Shown piece by piece: positions 1 through 8,178 of a stretch of 64,000 bases of DNA. Numbering within the stretch: the first letter of the stretch is position 1; each line of letters opens with the position of its first letter. Where the stretch lies: positions 1 through 64,000 of the forward strand of contig NZ_AQRC01000008.1 of NCBI RefSeq assembly GCF_000737065.1. Direction: 5' to 3'. The position numbers and the translations under genes were made by a program. The notes beneath the pieces were generated by a model. It was not told the DNA's origin, searched no databases, and was given only the letters and a program-made list of their open reading frames with translations. This DNA is from Thioclava atlantica. GTDB lineage: Bacteria > Pseudomonadota > Alphaproteobacteria > Rhodobacterales > Rhodobacteraceae.

Positions 1-104
1 TTAAATCGGAATGACCGACCGGATATTATCGGAATCGGTGACCGGATGACCCCGGTGTGCGCAGCATCGGCGGCTGACGGCGGCAAATCGGATGGATCGA
101 ACGT

Positions 105-566
105 TCAGGGCTGGTTTCCATCGGCTTCAGACTGGCCTTGCGACGAAAGATCGGGAAGCGAATCCATATCCCGCGACAACTCTTTCAGGAACCTGTCGCC
201 GGAAGCCAGGCGCTTGCCCAGCGTCTGCATGAAGCCTTCGAAGCGCTCGTTGCCCTTGATGCGCGCCGATTGTTTCGCGCTATCTGACAGCGGCGGCGTC
301 ATGGTGAGCCAGAATTGTACGAACAGCGAAAGCGTCTCGCCGAGGATGGCGACATCTTCGTCCAGCATATCGAACTGGCGGCCAAGCTTATCCAGGCGTC
401 GCGACATTGCGGCTTCTAGCCGTTCGGTCGTGTCACCGGACAGGAAGGATGCGACCGCAGCCTCGATCACTGCGGATTTTGAAACATTGCGACGCAGCGC
501 CAGACCCTCGACCTGCTTCAGCAGATCCGAGGAGAAGTAGACATTCATGCGGGTGCGACTCGTCAT
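105..566 (-). CDS. Ribbon-helix-helix (CopG-like) protein next to traG
   Basis: This 153-residue protein begins with a short ribbon-helix-helix-like segment (RTRMNVYFSSDLLKQVEGLALRRNVSKSAVIEA is its core region) followed by a helical, charged C-terminal part. Such genes lie directly downstream of traG in related alphaproteobacterial ICEs and are usually annotated as CopG-family regulators. Start choice: ATG at 566 has an AAGGA ribosome-binding site and lies 14 bases after the traG stop; a TTG at 584 would overlap traG and lacks a site. It is probably co-transcribed with traG. A role in DNA binding or transfer control is inferred. Confidence 0.75.
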   Translation of the reverse strand: MTSRTRMNVYFSSDLLKQVEGLALRRNVSKSAVIEAAVASFLSGDTTERLEAAMSRRLDKLGRQFDMLDEDVAILGETLSLFVQFWLTMTPPLSDSAKQSARIKGNERFEGFMQTLGKRLASGDRFLKELSRDMDSLPDLSSQGQSEADGNQP

Positions 567-580
567 GCCTGTCTTCCTTC

Positions 581-2569
581 TCAAAGCTCGATGCCGTCAT
601 TTGGGTCGAGTGACGCCTGCCGCGCGACCATGCGCATCCGCTGACGCATGGCGCGGGCTTTGGCGGCATCGACGTCGGGCTCATCATCGAGAAAATCAAA
701 CTCCTGCGATGGCGGCGGTGGTGGCGGGATGATTTCCTCATGCTCGGGAAGCTCCGGCTCACGACGGATACCGGCATTGGCAGGATCGTCGTCGGACGTG
801 TTCGACGTGGGGCCGTGGCCGGCCGCGGCCGCAACAACACGGCTCGTCCAGTCGTCTGGCGCCGATGTTACCATCTTCACCGACGGCTTGCGCAGATCGG
901 GCGGCGGCAACACCCGTTCCTGAAACCGCGTATCGGCGTAATAGCGCGCCTTAGCCGCGCGGATCGGCGGCACGCCCGCCACCATGACGATCTCGTCGGT
1001 TGGCGGAAGCTGCATGATTTCGCCGGGCGTCAGGAGTGGCCGCGCCGTTTCCTGCCGTGAAACCATGAGATGCCCGAGCCATGGCGCGAGGCGATGACCG
1101 GCATAGTTGGTGGAATCGCGCATTTCTGTCGCCGTGCCGAGCGCATCACTGATCCGTTTGGCGGTGCGTTCATCATTGGCAGCAAAGGCGACACGCACAT
1201 GGCAGTTGTCGAGAATGGCGTTGTTCTGTCCATAGGCCCGCTCGATCTGGTTGAGCGACTGCGCGATCAGGAACGCTTTGAGGCCGTAGCCGGCCATGAA
1301 GGCGAGCGCCGATTCAAAGAAATCAAGCCGCCCGAGCGCGGGGAACTCGTCCAGCATCAACAGGAGACGGTGGCGTTTTTCGGTGGTTTCCAGCTCCTCG
1401 GTCAGCCGCCGCCCGACCTGATTGAGGATCAGACGGATCAGCGGTTTGGTCCGGTTGATGTCCGAGGGCGGTACGACGAGGTAGAGGCTGACGGTTTTTT
1501 TTGCTCCGACCAGATCAGCAATGCGCCAGTCGCAGCGGGCCGTCACGCGGGCCACGACCGGATCTCGGTAGAGGCCGAGAAAGGACATCGCCGTGGACAG
1601 CACACCGGAGCGTTCGTTCTCGGATTTGTTCAACAGCTCGCGTGCCGACGAAGCGATGACGGGATGCACACCGGCTTCGCCCAGATGCGGTGTGTCCATC
1701 ATGGCGCGCAAGGTTGCCTCGACCGGACGGCGGGGATCGGACAGAAAACTCGCGACGCCGGCCAGCGTCTTGTCCTTCTCGGCATAGAGTACATGCAGGA
1801 TGGCGCCGACCAGTAGCGAATGGCTGGTCTTTTCCCAGTGGTTGCGCTTGTCGAGACTGCCCTCGGGATCGACCAGAATATCCGCGATGTTCTGGACATC
1901 GCGGACTTCCCACTCCCCCTGACGGACTTCCAGCAGCGGGTTGTAAGCTGCGGAATGCACATTGGTCGGATCGAACAGCAGGACGCGGCCGTGATGGGAC
2001 CGGAAGCCGGCCGTCAGATTCCAGTTCTCACCCTTGATGTCGTGCACGATGCAACTTCCCGGCCAGGTCAGCAGCGTCGGCACAACGAGACCGACGCCTT
2101 TGCCTGATCGGGTGGGCGCGAAACAAAGGACATGCTCGGGGCCGTCGTGCCGGAGATAGTCCTTGCTGTGCCTGCCAAGGACCACGCCATCGGGACCGAG
2201 CAGTCCGGCAGCATGGATTTCCTTGTCTTCGGCCCATCGCGCCGAACCGTAGGTGGCGACGTTGCGCGCCTCGCGCGCCCGGATGATCGACATGAAAAAA
2301 GCGGCGGCGATAGCGAACAACGCCCCGGACGTGGCGATGAACGCGCCCTCGGTGAAAATACCGGGCGCATAGGCGTCATAGGAAAACCACCACCAGAAGA
2401 AGGCCGGAGGATAATAGACCGGCCATCCCGCAACATCGAACCATGGATTGCCGAGCTGGGGCTGAAAGCCAAGGCGGAAGGCCACCCATTGTGTCGAAGT
2501 CCAGACCATCACCAGGACAATGGTGAATACGACAATGATCTGGCCCCAGAGTATTCGGCCACCACGCAT
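581..2569 (-). CDS. traG: Conjugal transfer coupling protein TraG/VirD4
   Basis: The type IV coupling protein is a membrane-anchored ATPase that delivers the relaxase-DNA complex to the mating channel. Several hydrophobic segments fill the first ~100 residues. Walker A (APTRSGKG) is at about residues 151-158 and Walker B (LLLMLDEF) at about 402-409. The long charged, proline-rich C-terminal tail contains PPPPPP. The length of 662 residues is normal for the family. ATG at 2569 is chosen because GGAG lies eight bases upstream; the TTG at 2587 has no such site. The trb genes that normally follow would lie left of the window. Confidence 0.95.
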   Translation of the reverse strand: MRGGRILWGQIIVVFTIVLVMVWTSTQWVAFRLGFQPQLGNPWFDVAGWPVYYPPAFFWWWFSYDAYAPGIFTEGAFIATSGALFAIAAAFFMSIIRAREARNVATYGSARWAEDKEIHAAGLLGPDGVVLGRHSKDYLRHDGPEHVLCFAPTRSGKGVGLVVPTLLTWPGSCIVHDIKGENWNLTAGFRSHHGRVLLFDPTNVHSAAYNPLLEVRQGEWEVRDVQNIADILVDPEGSLDKRNHWEKTSHSLLVGAILHVLYAEKDKTLAGVASFLSDPRRPVEATLRAMMDTPHLGEAGVHPVIASSARELLNKSENERSGVLSTAMSFLGLYRDPVVARVTARCDWRIADLVGAKKTVSLYLVVPPSDINRTKPLIRLILNQVGRRLTEELETTEKRHRLLLMLDEFPALGRLDFFESALAFMAGYGLKAFLIAQSLNQIERAYGQNNAILDNCHVRVAFAANDERTAKRISDALGTATEMRDSTNYAGHRLAPWLGHLMVSRQETARPLLTPGEIMQLPPTDEIVMVAGVPPIRAAKARYYADTRFQERVLPPPDLRKPSVKMVTSAPDDWTSRVVAAAAGHGPTSNTSDDDPANAGIRREPELPEHEEIIPPPPPPSQEFDFLDDEPDVDAAKARAMRQRMRMVARQASLDPNDGIEL

Positions 2570-2744
2570 ACAGGCTCCAATCGGCAAGAGAGTCGGAGCC
2601 GATCAAAGAATAGACGTTTTCGAAAGCGGCAATAGGAAAAGCAGGGGTGCCGTGTTGCCGGATACTATCGGCGGCACATCGGACAGGCCCTTTCAGATGC
2701 CGATGTCGACAGAACAATTTGCGAGGTGCCAGATCGGCAAAGGC

Positions 2745-4820
2745 TCAAATCCCGAGCCCTCGTGTTCGCCCCATTTGCCACGATACCGATCCACCCTGCA
2801 CGATGCCCGCAATCTCGCGGCCGAGCTGGCGGTCGATCACTGGCCGCCATGGGACAAGAGTGAACTCGTGGCTCTTTTCGACAATGGCGAACTTGCCGCT
2901 CGATAGATGTGCGGTCCCGGTGAACTTGTCGCTGATATTTTCGCCATCGGCAGCCGCCCGGAACGGCAAGCCTTTGCTGCTGGCCATTTCCGCACCGACG
3001 CGGGCCACTTCCCTTTCTCGCAGATTGGCGAGCAGGTTGCGCCGATAGAGGATGCGTCCATTCTGCTGCCGCGTGGCATCGCCCTGTGCGATATGGTGTT
3101 CACGCCGCTGGTCCATAGCCTCGCGCACCTGCTGGCCGAACCCTGCCGGGGTAAGGTCCGAGGCGTCCAGTGTGACCAATCGCCGGTCGAGCCAGGTCGC
3201 GCCATCGGACCCAATCTGCTTTTCCAGATCGAAGGTCGAGACGACACGGATGCTGGCCTGCCGGTTGCGACCGGCATCATAGGCGGTGGCGCGGCTCTCG
3301 AAGTCTTCGGGGATGTGCCACTGGTCGGCGTCGATCCGCTCGGCAATCCCGGCCCGGCGTAGCGATTCCAATCGCCGGACATGGGCATCGACATAGCCCT
3401 CATAATCGCCACCCGGCACACGTCCCTCGAACTTCGCCTGTTCGAGGTGGCGGCTCGGTCGGTAGATACCATTTTCCGAGATCGCAGCGATGGTGCGATC
3501 AGAGGGACGTTGTGCTGTATCGGCGGGACCGACTTCCACGATGCTGCCGATCCGGGCATCTTCGACGCGGGCCGGATCAATGCCGGGAAGATGGTGTGTT
3601 CGCCCGTCGATGCCGTCCACCACGAGCGTCAGGTTCTCGCCCATCTCGTCGGTGGGATATTTGTCCACGACGCGGCCGGTGATGGGCGCCGCGGGTGCGG
3701 CATCGTGAAGCTGGAAGGTCATCGGATCACGTTCCTGCCCATCGGCCTTCAGCGCCTTGTGCATGTTGCGGATGATGTCACCGCGCTCACCGAGTTCACG
3801 CAGCGCCGGTTCCATCTTCGCGCCAAGCTCCCAGACGCCGGGTGCATGTTCCGTAGCCAGCCCCATCTTTTCCAGCTTGGCGAGACGGCGCAGGCGAAGT
3901 GTGCGGTTGAACTGGCGGCGTGCATCTGCCGGTTCGTGGCGCAGATCGAGGAACCTTTCTTCGGCTTCCTCGGTCATGGCGCGGTCGATGCGCGTGAAGC
4001 GGTCCTGATCGATTTCGGCAGACAGCTTGCGGCTCTGCTCGATCTCGGTCACGGGGCCGAGTTCCAGCGTGGTCAGTTCGCTCGCCCGCTCACGAATACC
4101 ATTGGCGAGATAGTCGCCATTGATAACCAGGTTCTCGCCCAGATCGTCCTTCCCCCGAACAATGACATGGACATGGGGATGGCCGGTATTGTGGTGATTG
4201 ACCGCCACCCAATCGAGTTTCGTGCCAAGGTCGGCCTCGATGCGGCTCATCAGATCGCGGGTGTGGTCGGTGAGATCGGAAAGATCGGCGGCATCCTCGG
4301 GCGAGACGATGAAGCGGAACTGGTGGCGATCATCCTTGCCGCGATCAAGGAAGGCATCTCCATCAGCGCGGTCCTCGGTCGCCGAATAGAGCTGGCCACG
4401 TTCGCCATCGCGCGAGGTGCCGTCGCGCTGGATGTAGCGCAGATGGGCAGCCCCTTTGCCATTCTTCCACGCGCTCTGGGCATAACGGGTCTTGACGACG
4501 ACGCGGCGCACGCCGGCCGCACTGTGCCGCCAGCCGCCCGACAGCGTTCGGACGCGGACAAAGGCCGCACCACGGCCACGCTTGACGCCCGGACCTTTGC
4601 CGGCCCGCGATGCCTTCCCACTCTTTCCAGCCGAACCAGATGAAGGCGACGAGTAGGTCCGTGATGCGAATGATGATGATCTGCCGGGGCGGTTGCTATG
4701 CTGACGCGCCAGCTTCTTTGCCTGCGTCAGAAAGCTCTTCGCCTTGCCCGCCTTCGGCACGTCCGACCTGATGCGGCCAGGCTTCGGGAGAAAGCGGTTC
4801 TCGTCGTCGCCACTCATCAT
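2745..4820 (-). CDS. Relaxase/mobilization nuclease with DUF3363 domain
   Basis: The relaxase nicks the transfer origin and stays bound to the strand that is transferred. This 691-residue protein has a basic, Ser/Gly-rich N-terminus (about 1-90). It then has a VirD2-like nuclease region with the metal-binding cluster H214-x-H216-x-H218 (NTGHPHVHVI), then a long C-terminal region typical of DUF3363 relaxases of alphaproteobacterial ICEs. A catalytic tyrosine cannot be assigned with certainty. It lies between traG and the transglycosylase, all on the minus strand. A candidate oriT is in the 310-base gap immediately upstream, a usual arrangement. Confidence 0.92.
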   Translation of the reverse strand: MMSGDDENRFLPKPGRIRSDVPKAGKAKSFLTQAKKLARQHSNRPGRSSSFASRTYSSPSSGSAGKSGKASRAGKGPGVKRGRGAAFVRVRTLSGGWRHSAAGVRRVVVKTRYAQSAWKNGKGAAHLRYIQRDGTSRDGERGQLYSATEDRADGDAFLDRGKDDRHQFRFIVSPEDAADLSDLTDHTRDLMSRIEADLGTKLDWVAVNHHNTGHPHVHVIVRGKDDLGENLVINGDYLANGIRERASELTTLELGPVTEIEQSRKLSAEIDQDRFTRIDRAMTEEAEERFLDLRHEPADARRQFNRTLRLRRLAKLEKMGLATEHAPGVWELGAKMEPALRELGERGDIIRNMHKALKADGQERDPMTFQLHDAAPAAPITGRVVDKYPTDEMGENLTLVVDGIDGRTHHLPGIDPARVEDARIGSIVEVGPADTAQRPSDRTIAAISENGIYRPSRHLEQAKFEGRVPGGDYEGYVDAHVRRLESLRRAGIAERIDADQWHIPEDFESRATAYDAGRNRQASIRVVSTFDLEKQIGSDGATWLDRRLVTLDASDLTPAGFGQQVREAMDQRREHHIAQGDATRQQNGRILYRRNLLANLREREVARVGAEMASSKGLPFRAAADGENISDKFTGTAHLSSGKFAIVEKSHEFTLVPWRPVIDRQLGREIAGIVQGGSVSWQMGRTRGLGI

Positions 4821-4983
4821 CGTATCCGAAGCCGTGACGGCGGAAAATCGGCCGATATTCGGTTAGAGTGCCGGTCAAAACCCAGCAACGCCATGGCTTT
4901 GCGCCATATCGCGGCACGCGAGGCCCAAAAGCATGGTGCCGTGCGCCGCGTCCCAAAACAGTGTGCAGACAAGGGCTTGCCCA

Positions 4984-5035
4984 GAAACCGCCCCGACAGG
5001 GTGCCGGTTTCCTTTATCTTGCCCTCCGCCTTTCC
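4984..5035 (+). other. Candidate origin of transfer (oriT) with nic-like site
   Basis: The 310-base gap 4821-5130 upstream of the relaxase gene has no convincing gene. It contains an inverted repeat GAAACCG (4984-4990) / CGGTTTC (5005-5011). Four bases later comes TATCTTGCCC, whose ATCTTG (5016-5021) is one base from the ATCCTG that precedes the cut in IncP/Ti-type nic sites. An arm next to nic plus this core is the classic MOB-P layout. A pyrimidine-rich tract continues to about 5060. The predicted cut would fall between 5021 and 5022 on the plus strand. This is inference from sequence; no experiment or alignment was possible. Confidence 0.5.
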
Positions 5036-5130
5036 TTCCCTTTTTGCCCTTCCTGCCGGGAATGCTGCCAGGCGCACCCAAGCCTGACTGCACACCGGAA
5101 ATGGACCGAACGAGCGCGTAAACGCCATGC

Positions 5131-5841
5131 TCATGGCTTGTCGCCATCGCTCGCAAGGGCCACGAATATGCCGCTGTCCTGCGGCTCCTGAACGGCGGGA
5201 TCGCGCAGAGAAGCGGTTGCGTGGATGTCGCTCGATGGCTGATTAACCGCCGCTGAAATGCCGCCGGATTGCGCAACGAAGAGCGGGGCTTCGCGCCAAT
5301 CCGGTGGCGGCGGCGGCACGATCGTCGGCACATCAGGCGCAGTCGCACTGCCGAGAACAGGTGCGAGCGTGGCGACATAGGCGCGTGTTTCTGCGGGCAA
5401 AGTGCGACCTGTCGCCAGATGCTCGTCATAGCGACCGGGACCGGCATTGTAGGCGGCAAGCATGGCCGCGACATTGCCATAGCGGTCCCACATCTCCCGC
5501 AGATACGCCGTACCTGCGAGGATGTTGTCACGCGGATCGTAAGGATCGCGCCCGAGGCCATGGCGGCTGCGCAGGCCCGCCCAGGTATCGGGCATGACCT
5601 GCATCAGTCCCATCGCGCCTGCCGATGAAATGGCGCGCACATCGCCCGCGCTTTCCACACGCAGCACGGCCCGAATCCACTGCTCTGGAATGCTGAAACG
5701 CTGTGACGCCTCTGCAATGAAAGCAGCATGGGGATGCGCGGTAACAGGCGCGGGTTGCGGCGTGACCTGCGCCATGGCCGGCATCGAGCCGCTGCCAGCC
5801 GACAGAAGGGCCGTGAAGAGAAGAAGGGCGAGGGATCGCAT
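5131..5841 (-). CDS. Lytic transglycosylase, conjugation-associated
   Basis: This soluble lytic murein transglycosylase opens peptidoglycan for the mating channel. The 236-residue protein starts with a signal peptide (MRSLALLLFTALLSAGSG, cleavage probably after AMA near residue 24). The SLT domain follows with catalytic Glu63 in RVESAGD, then GLMQVMP (about 78-84) and an AAYNAGPGRYD motif. The tail is proline-rich. ATG at 5841 is chosen because it begins the signal peptide; the open frame upstream is an artefact inside the DUF736 gene. It follows the DUF736 gene by only four bases, suggesting one transcript. Confidence 0.93.
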   Translation of the reverse strand: MRSLALLLFTALLSAGSGSMPAMAQVTPQPAPVTAHPHAAFIAEASQRFSIPEQWIRAVLRVESAGDVRAISSAGAMGLMQVMPDTWAGLRSRHGLGRDPYDPRDNILAGTAYLREMWDRYGNVAAMLAAYNAGPGRYDEHLATGRTLPAETRAYVATLAPVLGSATAPDVPTIVPPPPPDWREAPLFVAQSGGISAAVNQPSSDIHATASLRDPAVQEPQDSGIFVALASDGDKP

Positions 5842-5845
5842 GATC

Positions 5846-6181
5846 TCAGTCCCGATCTTCGCGGGGCCGCGGGCGGCTCCAGTGCAGTGACCATGACGAG
5901 CCGGTGTCGTCATCGCGGAACAGATTGGCGCGGATCGGCTGCGGCAAGGCGGGATCGTCGAGCAGCACCGAGAGATATTCGCCAGCCTTTTCGCCGGTGC
6001 GTTTCCATGCAGCGCCGACCTCCGGCCCGTCATGTTCAATGTAATGGACGCGATAGTCCGGCGCATTCTCCGCATCGGAATGTTCAGCGGGCACGATGAC
6101 GAGATCACGCTTCATGGTGAGCGTGACGAGCTGACCGGCGAAGCCGGATGCGTCACGCGCGAATTGACCGATCTGTGGCAT
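5846..6181 (-). CDS. DUF736 family protein
   Basis: The 111-residue protein MPQIGQFARDASGFAGQL... has the DUF736 pattern: an N-terminal IG-x-F start, a central beta-rich part with APDYRVH and GAAWKRTGEKAGEYLSVLLDDP, and a C-terminal NLF-acidic-WSLHWSRP segment. DUF736 proteins are abundant on alphaproteobacterial ICEs and plasmids. Their function is unknown, though nucleic-acid binding has been suggested. It lies between the traF-like peptidase and the transglycosylase on the same strand. A second, more typical copy is at 13209-13535; the two share the core motifs but differ widely in sequence. Confidence 0.9.
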   Translation of the reverse strand: MPQIGQFARDASGFAGQLVTLTMKRDLVIVPAEHSDAENAPDYRVHYIEHDGPEVGAAWKRTGEKAGEYLSVLLDDPALPQPIRANLFRDDDTGSSWSLHWSRPRPREDRD

Positions 6182-6216
6182 GGTGTGTCTCCTGTGTTGG
6201 TGGATTTGGCGTGGGT

Positions 6217-6762
6217 TCAATGCGTGGCCGCCCGCCATTCGTAGCGGCCATCGCCTTCCTCATCGGTCCAGAGCGGGAGCGCCCGGCCGATGACGGAACT
6301 GGCGGGAACAGGTCCGAAGTAACGGCCGTCGAGGCTGTCCCGGATGTCCCAATTCATGAGGAAGAGTTCGCCGTCGCGGATGATGCGGCAGCCCTGCCAG
6401 ACCGGCAGATCGCGGCCCATGCGGTCGTGCTCCAGCGCATCGCCCATCTCGACGTTATCGACGGTGATCGTCGCACCGCTGCGGCAGACGCGCTGTCCCG
6501 GCAAGCCGAGGACGCGCTTCAGCAGCGGCACGCCCCGCCCGATATAGCCGCGCTCGACCATGAACCGCTGCAGCGGTTCGGGCGGCGCGATGACGACGAG
6601 TTCGGGAACTTCGAGCGCATCGGCGGGAGCAACTATGTAGAAGCCGATGGGCGCGCTGGCGGTTGCATTCCAGATCAGCCGGGTTGGCTGATCGGCAACC
6701 GCCGTGGCGACAAGCGTACCGACGGCCAGCATGGACACGGCGAGTATATGACGGCGGCTCAT
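6217..6762 (-). CDS. traF: TraF-like S26 signal-peptidase family protein
   Basis: TraF is a membrane serine peptidase of family S26 that matures, and in RP4 cyclises, the conjugative pilin. The 181-residue protein has an N-terminal membrane segment (about 6-24). The catalytic serine lies in the SAPIGFY motif (Ser36) and the general-base lysine in LLKRVLGLPGQRV (Lys82). The later NWDIRDSLDGRYFGPV stretch matches the conserved GDNRxxSxDSRxFGxV box in degenerate form. ATG at 6762 starts the membrane segment and overlaps the stop of the DUF2840 gene by four bases (ATGA), indicating translational coupling. Confidence 0.92.
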   Translation of the reverse strand: MSRRHILAVSMLAVGTLVATAVADQPTRLIWNATASAPIGFYIVAPADALEVPELVVIAPPEPLQRFMVERGYIGRGVPLLKRVLGLPGQRVCRSGATITVDNVEMGDALEHDRMGRDLPVWQGCRIIRDGELFLMNWDIRDSLDGRYFGPVPASSVIGRALPLWTDEEGDGRYEWRAATH

Positions 6763-7277
6763 GGCGCGATTCTCTCGCGGCTGACCCATGCGGCATGGCG
6801 CTCCGGGGTGTAGGGATTGGGTTCCTGACCGGCACTCAAATGGTTGTGGACGTGCCGCCAATGGTCCGGCGCAACATCCGCCGGATCGACGCCAAGCGCG
6901 TCCACGGCATCAATCAGGGCCAGCACCCGCTGGACCTTCGGCCAGCCATCGATACGCAGCAAAATCGCGCCGCCGGGACGAACGAAGGGCACGGTCTGGT
7001 ACGGTTCGCCACGCCCGGCGGCGCGCAGGATGTCGAGCCGCGAAACGATGGTGCCGTAATCGTTGGAGGCCCAGCGGACGAAGGCGAAGATGCTTTCGGG
7101 CGCAAAACCGATCAGACTGCGGCGGCGGTCGATGATCTGCTCAAAGCTCTTGCGGCCGAAGCGTATCCAGCGCTCGACCTTCTTCTTCTGGAAGGTCAGT
7201 TCGACCATTGTGGTGAACGGGGCAGGCCCGTTCGCCAGCGGGTGTTCATGCGCAGCGCGCGCGGTTTTGCCGGTCAT
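6759..7277 (-). CDS. DUF2840 domain protein
   Basis: The 172-residue protein has the DUF2840 signature of ICE transfer regions: VELTFxxKKVERWIRFGR near the N-terminus, then a repeated hydrophobic/charged core and VAPDHWRHVHNHL near the C-terminus. No enzymatic motif is visible. It sits between the parA-associated ribbon-helix-helix gene and traF with four-base overlaps on both sides, so it is certainly part of the parA-to-traF operon. Family function is unknown; involvement in transfer is inferred from invariant genomic context. Confidence 0.88.
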   Translation of the reverse strand: MTGKTARAAHEHPLANGPAPFTTMVELTFQKKKVERWIRFGRKSFEQIIDRRRSLIGFAPESIFAFVRWASNDYGTIVSRLDILRAAGRGEPYQTVPFVRPGGAILLRIDGWPKVQRVLALIDAVDALGVDPADVAPDHWRHVHNHLSAGQEPNPYTPERHAAWVSRERIAP

Positions 7278-7528
7278 GGCTGATCTCCTTCGGTGGGTGG
7301 AAACTCGCGAGCCAGCAGCTCGCGCAGCATCACGGCGACGGTGACGCCGCGCCGGAAAGCGGTAACCTTGATGCGCCCGCGCAGTTCGGGCGTGATGTCG
7401 ATGGTCAGACGGGCGGTGAACGCCTCCGCCGCCGTCTTGTGTGTTGCCGGCGCATCGGCGGCTCTGACCCAGCTATCGGGATTGCCCGGACGCGATGCGA
7501 AGCCGGATTTGACGGGCAGACGTGTCAT
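7274..7528 (-). CDS. Small ribbon-helix-helix-type protein downstream of ParA
   Basis: This 84-residue protein has a flexible N-terminus followed by RLTIDITPELRGRIKVTAFRRGVTVAVMLRELL, a pattern typical of ribbon-helix-helix proteins (strand RLTIDIT, then two helices). Directly after parA with a four-base overlap, it is placed where ParG- or CopG-like centromere-binding partners of ParA often lie. It may therefore be the DNA-binding partition partner or an autoregulator. That role is inference; the larger ParB-like protein at 24900-27038 could serve instead. ATG at 7528 is supported by the overlap with the parA stop. Confidence 0.75.
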   Translation of the reverse strand: MTRLPVKSGFASRPGNPDSWVRAADAPATHKTAAEAFTARLTIDITPELRGRIKVTAFRRGVTVAVMLRELLAREFPPTEGDQP

Positions 7529-8178
7529 GGCACGATCTTCCTGATACCGAGGCCATCGATCTCGGCCACCAGCGCTGTGACCTCCTGTGCGGCCCGTTCG
7601 CCGCCATCGGTTTCGGAGACCAGCCGTCCGGTCTGTGCGGCGTCTGCAAAGGCGACACGCTGGCCGACCGTTGTGGCCAGCAACGGCGGATCTTGGTCCG
7701 CCAGTGTTTGGGCCGTTTCGCGGGCGATGACTGTGCGCGCCCCACATTGGTTCAGCAGAAAGCGGGCGGCAAGCTCGGGACGATAGATGCGTGCTTCGCT
7801 CAGAAGCGCCAGCATTTCGGCTGATGCCCAGCCGTCAAAGGGGGATGGCTGCACCGGGATCAGCACCAGATCAGCTGCAAGCAGCGCAGAGCGCATCAGA
7901 CCAGCGACACGGGGCGGACCATCAATGACGACATGATCCGCGTCACGCGCCAGTTCCGGCGCCTCCCTGTGCAGGGTATCGCGGGCAAGTCCGATGACGG
8001 TGAACAGCCTTGGCAGCCCTTCATGGCTGCGCCGCTCCGACCAGTCGAGTGCGGAGCCTTGCGGGTCGGCATCGATCAGGATGACGCGCTTGCCTTCCGC
8101 GGCCCAAGCTCCGGCGAGATGCAGCGCCAGCGTCGTCTTGCCCACGCCGCCTTTCTGATTGAGGAGCGCGACAATCAT
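7525..8178 (-). CDS. parA: ParA-family partition ATPase
   Basis: A deviant Walker-type ATPase that moves or stabilises DNA molecules. The 217-residue protein opens with NQKGGVGKTT (Lys9 signature lysine, Lys14 P-loop lysine), has the LIDADPQGSALDW switch motif and the later VVIDGPP Walker B-like element. It is short, with no N-terminal helix-turn-helix, like the ParA of other ICEs and of type Ib plasmids. It overlaps repA by four bases upstream and the ribbon-helix-helix gene downstream, so replication and partition functions are expressed together. Confidence 0.95.
   Translation of the reverse strand: MIVALLNQKGGVGKTTLALHLAGAWAAEGKRVILIDADPQGSALDWSERRSHEGLPRLFTVIGLARDTLHREAPELARDADHVVIDGPPRVAGLMRSALLAADLVLIPVQPSPFDGWASAEMLALLSEARIYRPELAARFLLNQCGARTVIARETAQTLADQDPPLLATTVGQRVAFADAAQTGRLVSETDGGERAAQEVTALVAEIDGLGIRKIVP

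Noticed and set aside
1-104. Start of trbB at the left edge
   Set aside because: trbB is expected after the traG partner gene, but no frame at the edge resembles TrbB; it must begin further left.
3381-4643. A 420-codon plus-strand frame opposite the relaxase gene
   Set aside because: It looks protein-like in composition but is a mirror of the relaxase coding frame and has no ribosome-binding site or homology I recognise.
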